Shown piece after piece: positions 23,587 through 31,207 of a stretch of 36,659 bases of DNA (position 1 is the first letter of the stretch; every line of letters begins with the position of its first letter). The notes under the pieces were generated by a model. The model worked only from the letters and a program-made list of their open reading frames with translations. It was not told the DNA's origin and ran no database searches. Source of the DNA: Nocardioides sp. (GTDB lineage Bacteria; Actinomycetota; Actinomycetes; Propionibacteriales; Nocardioidaceae); assembly GCA_030145945.1 (NCBI GenBank), contig JASLDK010000084.1, positions 1-36,659 on the forward strand, given 5' to 3'. The translations under genes and the position numbers were made by a program.

Positions 23587-25167
23587 GTGCTCGACCGACC
23601 TCGCCGGACCCCACTCCTCGCCGCGCTGATCCTGCTCGCCCTCTTCGGCGCAGTCGCCGCGGCGGTCGCGGCGGAGTTGACCTGGGTGACCGATCTCGAC
23701 GCACACGGGCGCGCGGTCCGGGACTGGGCGACGGACGCGCCCTGGCTCGAACACCCGCTGCGGGTGGTCGAGGTCGTGTTCGGCACCCGGTGCATGACGG
23801 CGATCACCACGGTGGTGACCCTGGCTCTGTTCATCAAGGGCCACCGCCGGGCAGCGGTCCTGGTCGCGGCCGTGATGGCGGTGACCGCACTGGCGACGTA
23901 CGGCGCGAAGGTGTTCGTCGGGCGTGGCCGGCCCGTGTGGCAGGACCCGCAGTACTTCCTCGACTCCAACGCGTTCCCCTCCGGCCACACCTCCTCGGCC
24001 GCCGCGTTCGCGGCACTGGTCATCCTGCTCGCCACCATGCTGGTACGCCGACCCGGGGTGCGCCGTCTGATCGCGACGCTCGCCGTCCTGATGTGGGCGG
24101 TGGTCGCGGCCGACCGGATCCTTCTGGGCCGGCACTACCTCAGCGATGTGGTGGGCGGAACCCTGCTCGGGGTGGGCCTGCTGCTGCTCGGTGTCGCGCT
24201 CTACAACCCACTCCCCCGCAGCCATGCACTGAAGGCGGAGCCGCTGCCTCAGGCCTATCCGTCGTCGCGCCGGCTGGCCGTCGTCCTCAATCCGATCAAG
24301 GTGGAGTCGGTCGAGCAGTTCCAGTCGATCGTCACCCAGATGGCGCTCGACTCCGGCTGGAACGAGCCGAAGTGGTATCTCACGACCGTCGAGGACTCCG
24401 GCACCGGTCAGGCCGAGCAGGCTGCCGTCGAGGGTGCCGACCTGGTCATCGTCTGCGGCGGTGACGGGACGGTCCGCGAGGTGTGCGCCGAGCTCGCCGG
24501 GACCGGGATCCCGGTGGGCGTCGTCCCCGCCGGCACCGGCAACCTGCTGGCCCGCAACCTCGAGGTTCCGCTGTTCATCCGGGCCGCGATCGACATCGCG
24601 CTGACCGGTCAGGACCGGGCGATCGACATGGTCGAGGTCGACGGCGACGGCATCGAGCCCACCCACTTCATGGTGATGGCGGGGATGGGCTTCGACGCGG
24701 CGATCATGGAGGGCGTCAACGAGGACCTGAAGAAGAGGGTCGGCTGGCTGGCCTATGTCGTGTCTGGACTCAAGGGTCTGATGTTCCCGACGATGAAGCT
24801 GGAGATCTCGGTCGACGACGGCCCGTTCACCAAGCACCGCGCCCGCACCTGTGTGATCGGCAACGTCGGCAGCCTCCAGGGCGGCGTCGTCCTGCTGCCC
24901 GACGCCACCATCGACGACGGCATGCTCGATGTCGTCCTGCTCTACCCGCGGCGCTTCCTGAGCTGGATCCCGCTCGTGCTGCGCATGCTCACCCGGCGCG
25001 AGCACAATGCCGGTGAGTCCCTGGCCCGGATGACCGGACGCAAGGTCGTCGTCCGCGCCTCCGCGGACGTGCCGCGCCAGCTCGACGGTGACACCATCGG
25101 CGCCGGCTCCGAGCTGCGGATGGAGTGCATCCACGGGCGGGTGCTGGTGCGGGTCCCCCGCAGCTGA
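23587..25167 (+). CDS. Bifunctional PAP2 phosphatase / diacylglycerol kinase-family fusion
   Basis: 526 residues from a GTG. Residues 1-215 form a membrane PAP2 phosphatase with about five to six helices. Its three motifs are KVFVGRGRP (108-116), PSGHT (131-135) and RILLGRHYLSD (177-187). Residues about 228-526 form a DAGK/LCB5-type lipid kinase with GGDGTVREV (291-299) and GTGNLLARN (316-324). The phosphatase could dephosphorylate a prenyl or lipid phosphate at the outer face, while the kinase phosphorylates a lipid inside. Such fusions are known in actinobacteria; the actual lipids are unknown. It ends convergent to the lipoprotein gene. Confidence 0.92.
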   Translation: MLDRPRRTPLLAALILLALFGAVAAAVAAELTWVTDLDAHGRAVRDWATDAPWLEHPLRVVEVVFGTRCMTAITTVVTLALFIKGHRRAAVLVAAVMAVTALATYGAKVFVGRGRPVWQDPQYFLDSNAFPSGHTSSAAAFAALVILLATMLVRRPGVRRLIATLAVLMWAVVAADRILLGRHYLSDVVGGTLLGVGLLLLGVALYNPLPRSHALKAEPLPQAYPSSRRLAVVLNPIKVESVEQFQSIVTQMALDSGWNEPKWYLTTVEDSGTGQAEQAAVEGADLVIVCGGDGTVREVCAELAGTGIPVGVVPAGTGNLLARNLEVPLFIRAAIDIALTGQDRAIDMVEVDGDGIEPTHFMVMAGMGFDAAIMEGVNEDLKKRVGWLAYVVSGLKGLMFPTMKLEISVDDGPFTKHRARTCVIGNVGSLQGGVVLLPDATIDDGMLDVVLLYPRRFLSWIPLVLRMLTRREHNAGESLARMTGRKVVVRASADVPRQLDGDTIGAGSELRMECIHGRVLVRVPRS

Positions 25168-25171
25168 ATCC

Positions 25172-25192
25172 CTGACTGCCCGAGGCGGTCAG
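25172..25192. terminator. Hairpin between convergent genes
   Basis: 9-bp stem (CTGACTGCC / GGCGGTCAG, one G-U pair) with a CGA loop, overlapping the stop codon of the lipoprotein gene. No T-tract. Confidence 0.5.
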
Positions 25193-26406
25193 AAGACCCG
25201 CTTCACCAGGTCGGCCACGAACTTCTTCGCCCAGGCAGGCTCCTCGCGCCGGTCGTCGACGATGTCGATGCTGAGATACCCGTGTTCGGTCGGCTTGGTG
25301 AGTGCGACCTCCCACGTGCCTGACAGCTTCGAGTGATAGGCCGGGTGGCCGGCGACGTCGGTGTTGGCCGAGGTCTCCAGCGGCTGGCGGCGCGCCGTCA
25401 CGATGATCGTCACCGGCGCGCTGTCCGCGTCGGCTCGGTCCTTGGCCTCCAGCAGCGTGCACTGGCGGGGGCCGTCGTACGACGTTCGCTCGTCGAGGTC
25501 CTGCGGGGCGACCGCCGTTGTCATCCCCACCCACGTGCGGCCGTCAGTCTCGGCGGTTGCCCGAACAGACAGCAGCGCCGGAGTGCACAGCATCCCGGGG
25601 TCCGCCTCGCCGTGACGGATCAGGTCCACCGGATCCTTCGGTACGTCGACCTGACCCACCGGTGCACACAGCCATTCGAGCTGGTCGCCGAGCTCCGCGC
25701 AGGCCCCGGCGCCGCCGGGATCGGGCTCGTCGGCCGCGTAGAAGACGGGGACGGTGACGTGCTGGCCGGCGCGCGTCACGGAGGGCAGGTCACCCAACGC
25801 TGCGGTGGCTGCTGCCGTGGCCGCCGTGCAGTCCTCGCGCTCGTCGAGGATGACGAGCCCCAGCTCGAGGCTGGCCGGGACGACGACAGCGCACCGTGCG
25901 TTGGGGCCATCGGGGGTCACCGGGCCGGGCCCGGTCCACACGGCGAAGCCCGCGATCTCGCTGCGGACGCGGTCGTCGAGAGCGTTGATGGCGTCCGGGC
26001 CGGTGCCGTCGACGAAGTAGCGCGCCGCGGTGATGACCTCGACCGTGCCCTCGGCGCGAACGCTCGTGCAGGTGACGTCCTTGCCCGGTTTCGGCGGCGG
26101 GGCCGGTGCTCCCACCGCGTCGGGGTCGCCCGCGGCACCGACCGCGCACGGGTCGAGGGCGTCGAGGTTGGTGCGGGTCGCCTTCTCGTCGGGTTCGCGG
26201 ACCTGGGGGATGTCGGCGGCGACGGGGTCGATCGCGGACCAGTCGCGGTCGGCGTACCCCTGGGTTCGGGAGCAGCCCGCCACGGCCAGCGCAGGGATGA
26301 GCAGTGCAGGGATGAGCTGGACTGTGGCGCCGAACCGACGGCGGAGAGGGGACGACACGACCGGGACATGCCCGGATTCGCCGAGGAACATGCCGCCGGG
26401 AATCAC
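25189..26406 (-). CDS. Predicted lipoprotein (possibly DUF3558-like)
   Basis: 405 residues from the GTG at 26406, which overlaps the stop of the DUF4446 gene as GTGA. A long N-terminus is followed by a hydrophobic stretch and the lipobox LAVAGC (C45), predicting lipidation and anchoring at the outer face of the membrane. The mature part has about 8 cysteines and the phrase LDALDPCAVG, similar to DUF3558-type actinobacterial lipoproteins. Two related halves may exist but I cannot align them here. A start at 26391 (ATG) is also possible. Function unknown. Confidence 0.75.
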   Translation of the reverse strand: MIPGGMFLGESGHVPVVSSPLRRRFGATVQLIPALLIPALAVAGCSRTQGYADRDWSAIDPVAADIPQVREPDEKATRTNLDALDPCAVGAAGDPDAVGAPAPPPKPGKDVTCTSVRAEGTVEVITAARYFVDGTGPDAINALDDRVRSEIAGFAVWTGPGPVTPDGPNARCAVVVPASLELGLVILDEREDCTAATAAATAALGDLPSVTRAGQHVTVPVFYAADEPDPGGAGACAELGDQLEWLCAPVGQVDVPKDPVDLIRHGEADPGMLCTPALLSVRATAETDGRTWVGMTTAVAPQDLDERTSYDGPRQCTLLEAKDRADADSAPVTIIVTARRQPLETSANTDVAGHPAYHSKLSGTWEVALTKPTEHGYLSIDIVDDRREEPAWAKKFVADLVKRVF

Positions 26407-26804
26407 GTGCGAGCCAGGCGGGCGTGCGCGACGGCCTCGGCCTCCTCGGGCGACAGCTCCTGGTCACTGCTCCACCCGACGACGGACTTGGCATAGGTCC
26501 GGGCCTCGTTGCGGCCTCGGATCGAGGTCAGCACGACGCCGTCGCCAGCGTCGTCGAGCAGCGCGAGGGACCAGGAGAGTCGCCCGCCCATCTCGTCGAA
26601 GGCGTCGTAACGGACCACGGCCAGGTGGCGCAGCGCTCCGGCTGCCTCGGCCCGCAACGCGGCCACCTCACGCCGGAGCCCGGCGGCATCGGCGGGCAGG
26701 TCGTCGACGCTGCCAGCAGCCGTGGGCCTTCCCGAGCGGCGCAGGCCCACGACAAGAGCGGCAAGGGCCACGAGGAGGGCGAGCAGAGCGAGTACGACGG
26801 CCAC
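26403..26804 (-). CDS. DUF4446 family protein
   Basis: 133 residues from the GTG at 26804. One N-terminal membrane helix (AVVLALLALLVALAALVVGL) is followed by a short coiled coil (LRREVAALRAEAAG). A DUF4446 domain then carries LAVVRYDAFDEMGGRLSWSL and VVLTSIRGRNEARTYAKSV, both typical of the family. Function unknown. TACGGT (26811-26816) ends 6 nt before the GTG and supports this start over the longer frame to 26846. It overlaps the lipoprotein gene by 4 bp and is divergent from pheA. Confidence 0.85.
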   Translation of the reverse strand: MAVVLALLALLVALAALVVGLRRSGRPTAAGSVDDLPADAAGLRREVAALRAEAAGALRHLAVVRYDAFDEMGGRLSWSLALLDDAGDGVVLTSIRGRNEARTYAKSVVGWSSDQELSPEEAEAVAHARLART

Positions 26805-26810
26805 GCACCG

Positions 26811-26816
26811 ACCGTA
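26811..26816 (-). promoter_or_regulatory. Putative -10 (TACGGT), leaderless DUF4446 gene
   Basis: On the minus strand, 6 nt before the GTG at 26804. Confidence 0.45.
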
Positions 26817-26865
26817 GTTGCCGCGGGCTGCCGGGAGTGGGCGCACGCGCCGTCGTACGGGGTCC

Positions 26866-26871
26866 TAGGCT
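26866..26871 (+). promoter_or_regulatory. Putative -10 (TAGGCT), leaderless pheA
   Basis: TAGGCT ends 7 nt before the ATG of pheA at 26879. No Shine-Dalgarno or clear -35 is present. Confidence 0.5.
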
Positions 26872-26878
26872 GGCAGGC

Positions 26879-27709
26879 ATGGCCCGCATCGCGTACCAGG
26901 GGGAACCCGGCGCCAACTCGCACATCGTGTGCAAGCAGCACTATCCGGACGCCGAGGCGGTCGCCTGCGCGTCGTTCGAGGACGTCTTCGCGGCCGTCGC
27001 GAGCGGTGACTGCGACCTCGCGCTGATCCCGATCGACAACTCGATCGCGGGGCGGGTGGCGGACATCCACCACTTCCTGCCCGACTCGGGTCTGCACATC
27101 ATCGCCGAGCACTTCCTGCGCATCCAGTTCCACCTGATGGTGGTGCCGGGCGCCTCCGCCGAGACGTTGCGGACCGTGCACAGTCACGTGCACGCGCTCG
27201 GCCAGTGCCGCAAGGTCATCCGCGAGCTCGGGTTGACCGCGATGATCTCCGGTGACACCGCGGGCGCCGCGCGGGAGGTCGCCGAGGCCGGCGACCTGAG
27301 CCAGGCCGCGATCGCGCCCCCGCTCGCGGCCGAGATCTACGGCCTGGAGATCCTCCGCGAGGACGTCGAGGACGAGGACCACAACACGACCCGCTTCGTG
27401 CTGCTGTCCCCCGACTACGTGATGGCGCCACAGGGCAACGGCCCGGTCGTGACGAGCTTCGTGTTCAACGTCCGCAACATCCCCTCCGCGCTCTACAAGG
27501 CGCTCGGCGGGTTCGCGACCAACGGCATCAACATGACCAAGCTCGAGAGCTACATGGTCGGTGGCCACTTCGCCGCCACCCAGTTCCTCGCCGAGGTCGA
27601 CGGTCACCCCGACGACCCCGGACTGAAGCGGGCGCTGGAGGAACTCGCCTTCTTCACCACCGACATCAAGGTGCTCGGGGTCTATGCCGCCGATCCGTTC
27701 CGGGCATGA
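26879..27709 (+). CDS. pheA: Prephenate dehydratase
   Basis: 276 residues. The periplasmic-binding-like catalytic domain begins MARIAYQGEPGANSH and carries PIDNSIAGRV (51-60) and the catalytic TRF (171-173 in HNTTRFVLLS). An ACT regulatory domain follows (about 190-276). Reaction: prephenate to phenylpyruvate, the phenylalanine branch. The ACT Phe-binding motif normally reads ESRP, but here it is NMTKLESYM (218-226), the form I know from alphaproteobacterial enzymes. There is no fused chorismate mutase. The stop codon lies in a 13-bp tandem duplication. In M. tuberculosis pheA likewise lies near serS and glpQ1. Confidence 0.95.
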   Translation: MARIAYQGEPGANSHIVCKQHYPDAEAVACASFEDVFAAVASGDCDLALIPIDNSIAGRVADIHHFLPDSGLHIIAEHFLRIQFHLMVVPGASAETLRTVHSHVHALGQCRKVIRELGLTAMISGDTAGAAREVAEAGDLSQAAIAPPLAAEIYGLEILREDVEDEDHNTTRFVLLSPDYVMAPQGNGPVVTSFVFNVRNIPSALYKALGGFATNGINMTKLESYMVGGHFAATQFLAEVDGHPDDPGLKRALEELAFFTTDIKVLGVYAADPFRA

Positions 27710-27730
27710 CGTCCTGACATGACGTCCTGA
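27705..27730 (+). repeat. 13-bp perfect tandem duplication across the pheA stop
   Basis: CATGACGTCCTGA occurs twice head to tail (27705-27717, 27718-27730). The first copy contains the pheA TGA stop; a degenerate third start CACGTCGTCC follows. Confidence 0.75.
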
Positions 27731-27816
27731 CACGTCGTCCGGGGATGGCGCTCGGGGATAACGCATGTGTCGTGGACACGTTGTGACAGTGACTCCCGCA
27801 CCGCTGCCCGGACCAC

Positions 27817-27822
27817 TAGGGT
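27817..27822 (+). promoter_or_regulatory. Putative -10 (TAGGGT) of the cyclic-nucleotide-binding gene
   Basis: 59 nt before the ATG at 27882, which has AAAGG about 8 nt upstream, so this gene appears to have a leader. Confidence 0.35.
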
Positions 27823-27881
27823 CGGCGGTGACAAGGCGGGAACACATCGGGGCACACACGCAGTGAAGCGAAAGGTTCAGC

Positions 27882-28256
27882 ATGGCAACGTTCTTCGAGC
27901 ACTTCACGCCGCAGGAGATCGCGCGGATCAGCGCGACGGGTCGTCGGGTGAAGCTCCCCGAAGGCTGGTCGCCGATCTGGGAGGACACCCCGGCGGACAA
28001 GGCCTACATCCTGCTCTCCGGCACCGTGTCGGTCCGCAAGGACGGCGCAGAGATCGCGCAGCGCGGTCCCGGTGACATCGTCGGCGAGGCCGCCATCGTC
28101 GGGCACAGCCTGCGTACGGCGAGCATCGTCGCGCTGACGCCCCTCGACACCATCCACCTCACCGACGAGACGCTGCGCGAGCTCGACGCCGAGTGGCCGA
28201 CCTTCCACCAGGCGCTCGTCGAGGTCGCCCAGTCGCGCCTCGGCGACCAGGGCTGA
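27882..28256 (+). CDS. Small cyclic-nucleotide-binding domain protein
   Basis: 124 residues, essentially a single CNB domain: helices FFEHFTPQEIARIS, beta barrel WSPIWEDTPADKAYILLSG, and a phosphate-binding cassette with Glu69 and Arg78 (GEAAIVGHSLRTAS), the residues that hold the cAMP ribose and phosphate. It lacks a DNA-binding wing or HTH, so it is not a CRP. It may be a stand-alone receptor or adaptor. It lies 11 bp before the adenylate cyclase gene, probably in one operon; a feedback or effector role for cAMP is inferred. Confidence 0.88.
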   Translation: MATFFEHFTPQEIARISATGRRVKLPEGWSPIWEDTPADKAYILLSGTVSVRKDGAEIAQRGPGDIVGEAAIVGHSLRTASIVALTPLDTIHLTDETLRELDAEWPTFHQALVEVAQSRLGDQG

Positions 28257-28267
28257 CCTCAGCCGAC

Positions 28268-29308
28268 ATGACTGCAGCCGACGACCCCGCAGGCACTCAG
28301 GCCGGCGGGGTCGTCGCCGCGCTCGAGGAGCACCTCCTCGGCGAGTCACCCCACCTCACCCGGCTGCAGGTGGCCGAGCAGGCCGGCGTACCACTGGAGA
28401 CAGCCGTCGAGCTCTGGCACCTGCTCGGGTTCGCGCACGTCCCCGATGACGAGGTCGCCTTCACGACCGCCGACGTCCGCGCGCTCACGCTCACCGACGA
28501 CCTGATCAGGCTCGGCGTGCTGAGTCAGGAGCGGCAGGACGGCCTGGTCCGCACGTGGGGGCGCAGTTTCGCCCGGCTCGCCGACTGGCAGGTCGACCTG
28601 CTCGCCTCCGTCGCGGGCGAGATGGGCGCCGACCCCACCGACGGGCTGCTGGCCATCTCCAACGAACTGACGCCGCGCGTCGAGCAACTGCAGAGCTATG
28701 TGTGGCGCCGCCACCTGCTCAGCGCAACGGCTCGGCAGATCGGTGGTCGCTCCTCGGGAACGGCAGCAACGTCAGCTGTCTGTTTCGTCGACATCGTCGG
28801 CTACACCTCCCGCTCACGGACGCTCAGCGACACCGAGCTCGTCGCCTGGCTCGAATCCTTCGAGTCCGCCGTGCTCGGCCTGGCCGTCGACCACGGCGGC
28901 CGGATCATCAAGAACATCGGCGACGAGCTCCTCATCGTCGCCGACACCCCTGAGGCGATGGCCGACATCGCCCTCGAACTCACCCGCCGTGGCGCCGACC
29001 CCGACGACCCGTTCCCCGCGGTGCGGGCCGGAATTGCGTACGGCGAGGTCGTCACCCGACTCGGCGACGTGTTCGGCCCCGTCGTCAACATCGCCGCCCG
29101 ACTCACCTCCGTCGCGCGACCCAGCAGCGTGCTCATCGACACCGGGGCCTACGAGGCGCTGACCGGGCGGACCGTCGAGGCGGAGGAGTCCGACGGCTCG
29201 GACGACGGCGATCACGACGCGTCGGCGTACCGCTTCCGGCGGTTGCGCCGGATCTCGGTGAAGGGCTACTCCCGACTCAAGGTCTGGGTCTTGCAGCCTC
29301 CGCGCTGA
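28268..29308 (+). CDS. Class III adenylate cyclase with Rv1264-type regulatory N-domain
   Basis: 346 residues, soluble. Residues about 15-155 resemble the helical autoinhibitory, pH-sensing domain of M. tuberculosis Rv1264 (LTRLQVAEQAGVPLETAVEL, then VPDDEVAFTTADVRALTL). The catalytic domain (about 165-330) has the metal aspartates D175 (FVDIVGYT) and D219 (NIGDELL), the adenine-specifying pair K215/D267, and transition-state N274/R278 (VVNIAARL), so it should make cAMP rather than cGMP. An acidic insert (DGSDDGDHD) precedes the end. The ATG at 28268 is preferred because the regulatory domain begins nearby. It is coupled with the CNB gene upstream. Confidence 0.93.
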   Translation: MTAADDPAGTQAGGVVAALEEHLLGESPHLTRLQVAEQAGVPLETAVELWHLLGFAHVPDDEVAFTTADVRALTLTDDLIRLGVLSQERQDGLVRTWGRSFARLADWQVDLLASVAGEMGADPTDGLLAISNELTPRVEQLQSYVWRRHLLSATARQIGGRSSGTAATSAVCFVDIVGYTSRSRTLSDTELVAWLESFESAVLGLAVDHGGRIIKNIGDELLIVADTPEAMADIALELTRRGADPDDPFPAVRAGIAYGEVVTRLGDVFGPVVNIAARLTSVARPSSVLIDTGAYEALTGRTVEAEESDGSDDGDHDASAYRFRRLRRISVKGYSRLKVWVLQPPR

Positions 29309-29433
29309 CGTGATGCAGGGCACTGCACGGCAGGGCTCCGGCGGCCCGGATGACGTTTCCGCCGGTCGCCCGCTGGGAAGGTCACGGGTCGGCGCGCCAT
29401 GGGGCGTGCGAGATTCACCAGACAGGAGTTCCC

Positions 29434-30153
29434 ATGCGCATGTCCCGTGCATTCGCCGTGATGTTGGCTGCGGTTCTGATGGCCGTTGCCAGCCTGGCCG
29501 GCGCGGTCGCCCCGGCGTCGGCCACCACCACGAAGAACACGACGATCACCTTCGAACCGCAGTCCTCGCCGACGACCGGATACGGCGACTACTACGGCCT
29601 GTATGCCGACGTCTACGAGGCAGGCACCACCAAGCAGGTGTTCAAGGGCGTCCTGAACGTCTACCGACGCCCCATCGGCGGCACCACGTGGACGCCGGTG
29701 AAGGCCAACGCGACGGCCTACTTCATCGAGGGCTTCCAGCTCGAGGACTCCTTCGAGTACTACGCCGACTACTCCGGCTACACCGCCAAGACGGCGTACG
29801 AGGACAACTACGTCAAGTCGACGTCGCCGGTCTTCACCGTCAACGTGACCCGCGGCGTGAAGTACATCCAGAAGTCGGCCAAGAAGTTCTGTGGCCAGGT
29901 CGGCCCGCTGTCCGCGCCGTACAAGAACAAGCCGATCTACCACTACTACAAGGTCGGCAAGTCGAAGAAGTGGAAGCGCGGCTACACCGAGCACACCAAC
30001 AAGAAGTCGCAGTTCTGCTACAAGGTCTCGAAGTCCGGCAAGCGCAAGCACGTCAAGACGCCCAAGGGCCCGAAGCTCAAGGCCTCCAAGACCGTCTACG
30101 TGAAGTCCGGCGGCATGAAGAAGCACGTGGAGATCTACAACTACACGTCCTGA
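29434..30153 (+). CDS. Secreted lysine-rich protein, unknown function
   Basis: 239 residues from the ATG at 29434, with GGAG about 6 nt upstream. The signal peptide is about 1-30 (AVMLAAVLMAVASLAGAV, ends APASA). The mature protein is Tyr-rich, probably beta-sheet (NTTITFEPQSSPTTGYGDYY), then strongly basic over its last ~90 residues with repeated K-rich phrases (GKSKKWKRGY, KSGKRKHVKTPKGPK) and two cysteines that may form a disulfide. No family recognised. The basic tail could bind cell-wall polyanions or DNA; this is speculation. It is followed by a strong terminator. Confidence 0.75.
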   Translation: MRMSRAFAVMLAAVLMAVASLAGAVAPASATTTKNTTITFEPQSSPTTGYGDYYGLYADVYEAGTTKQVFKGVLNVYRRPIGGTTWTPVKANATAYFIEGFQLEDSFEYYADYSGYTAKTAYEDNYVKSTSPVFTVNVTRGVKYIQKSAKKFCGQVGPLSAPYKNKPIYHYYKVGKSKKWKRGYTEHTNKKSQFCYKVSKSGKRKHVKTPKGPKLKASKTVYVKSGGMKKHVEIYNYTS

Positions 30154-30170
30154 TTCCAGGTGACCTGATT

Positions 30171-30217
30171 CGCCGAAAGGGCGGGACCGGCATCGTGCCG
30201 GGCCCGCCCTTTCGGCG
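30171..30217. terminator. Bidirectional terminator
   Basis: 15-bp perfect stem (30171-30185 / 30203-30217) enclosing a second small hairpin CCGGCA-TCG-TGCCGG. It is 17 nt after the secreted-protein stop and 41 nt from the opposing DUF5926 stop. Confidence 0.85.
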
Positions 30218-30258
30218 TTCGTGCTGGCGGCGCCGCGCTGCCGCGGAGCAAGTGGACG

Positions 30259-31194
30259 TCAGCGGATGGTGACCTGGCGGTTCGCGAGGCCGTTGCGCGC
30301 CGAGCGCTGCTCGGTGGTCAGGTCGGAGGTGTCGGCCAAGGCTGCGTCGAGCTTGGCCTTGAAGGCGGTGGCTGCGGCCTCGAGCGGCTCCGGGCCGGTG
30401 CCGACCGGCAGGTCCCACACGGGAGTGAGCAGGCCGTGGGCCCGGAACATCCCGACGAACCGGGCATCGGGGACGATCACGTCGTCGCCGCTCACGTGCA
30501 GGCGCGCGAGGGCCGACAGCAGGGCGTCCTCCGGCTCCGGCATCACCCAGCGCAGGTGCTCCTTCGCGCCCATCCGGGTCCAGTACGCCGAGGTGACCTC
30601 GCTGAGGCGAGCGGTCGGCGCGGCCGCACCCTCCGCCTGCTCGAGCGCCTGCGCGAGCTCGGAGTTGGGGTCCATGTCGGCCACCCAGTAGTCGAAGCCG
30701 TCGTGGACCTCGACGCTCAGCGGGCCGTCCTCGACGAGGTCCTGCAGCCGCGGACCGTCGGTGGGCGGGGCGGTCAGACCGACCATGCCCGCGCCCGGCT
30801 CGGCCGCGAGTGCCTCGAGGAGTACGGCGGCCAGGTCGCGGGACGGGTCACCGAAGTTGTGCTGCACCTGGAGGCCCAGCCACACCTCGCCACTGTCGCG
30901 CACCATGGCCGGAGCCGCCATCGGCAGCAGCGTGCACAGCTTGACCGTACGGTCGGCGTACTCGCCCTTGAGGGCGAGCGGTGCCGTCGCCGCCGGAACC
31001 AGCTCGCGCATCGCGACGATGTCGGTCTCCGAGGCGAAGCCCTCGAACGGCCGCTTCACGAAGACCTGGCCACCACCCGGCGCACCGTGGCACGCCTTGT
31101 AGCGCTTGCCCGAGCCACACGGGCAGGGCTGCCGGGGGCCGACCTCGCCCGCCGGGGTCTCGACTGCGGACTTGGTGCGGTTCTTCTTCGCCAT
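30259..31194 (-). CDS. DUF5926 family protein with SEC-C zinc motif
   Basis: 311 residues. After a Lys-rich start (MAKKNRTKSAVETP) comes a SEC-C-type zinc motif PCPCGSGKRYKACHG (about 23-37). A ~270-residue domain follows, of the actinobacterial DUF5926 type (FVKRPFEGFASETDIVAMRE, SVEVHDGFDYW, AYWTRMGAKEHLRW). The function is unknown; SEC-C motifs bind zinc and often mediate contacts with SecB or other proteins. TAGTCT 7 nt before the ATG overlaps the stop of the preceding GDPD gene. It ends convergent with the lysine-rich secreted protein. Confidence 0.88.
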   Translation of the reverse strand: MAKKNRTKSAVETPAGEVGPRQPCPCGSGKRYKACHGAPGGGQVFVKRPFEGFASETDIVAMRELVPAATAPLALKGEYADRTVKLCTLLPMAAPAMVRDSGEVWLGLQVQHNFGDPSRDLAAVLLEALAAEPGAGMVGLTAPPTDGPRLQDLVEDGPLSVEVHDGFDYWVADMDPNSELAQALEQAEGAAAPTARLSEVTSAYWTRMGAKEHLRWVMPEPEDALLSALARLHVSGDDVIVPDARFVGMFRAHGLLTPVWDLPVGTGPEPLEAAATAFKAKLDAALADTSDLTTEQRSARNGLANRQVTIR

Positions 31195-31201
31195 GCGGCG
31201 A

Positions 31202-31207
31202 AGACTA
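31202..31207 (-). promoter_or_regulatory. Putative -10 (TAGTCT) overlapping the GDPD stop codon
   Basis: On the minus strand. The first three bases are the TAG stop (31205-31207) of the GDPD gene; the DUF5926 ATG follows 7 nt later. Confidence 0.45.

Noticed and set aside
27770..27800. CRP-type cAMP operator before the CNB gene
   Set aside because: TGTGA is present, but the required TCACA half-site at six-base spacing is not.
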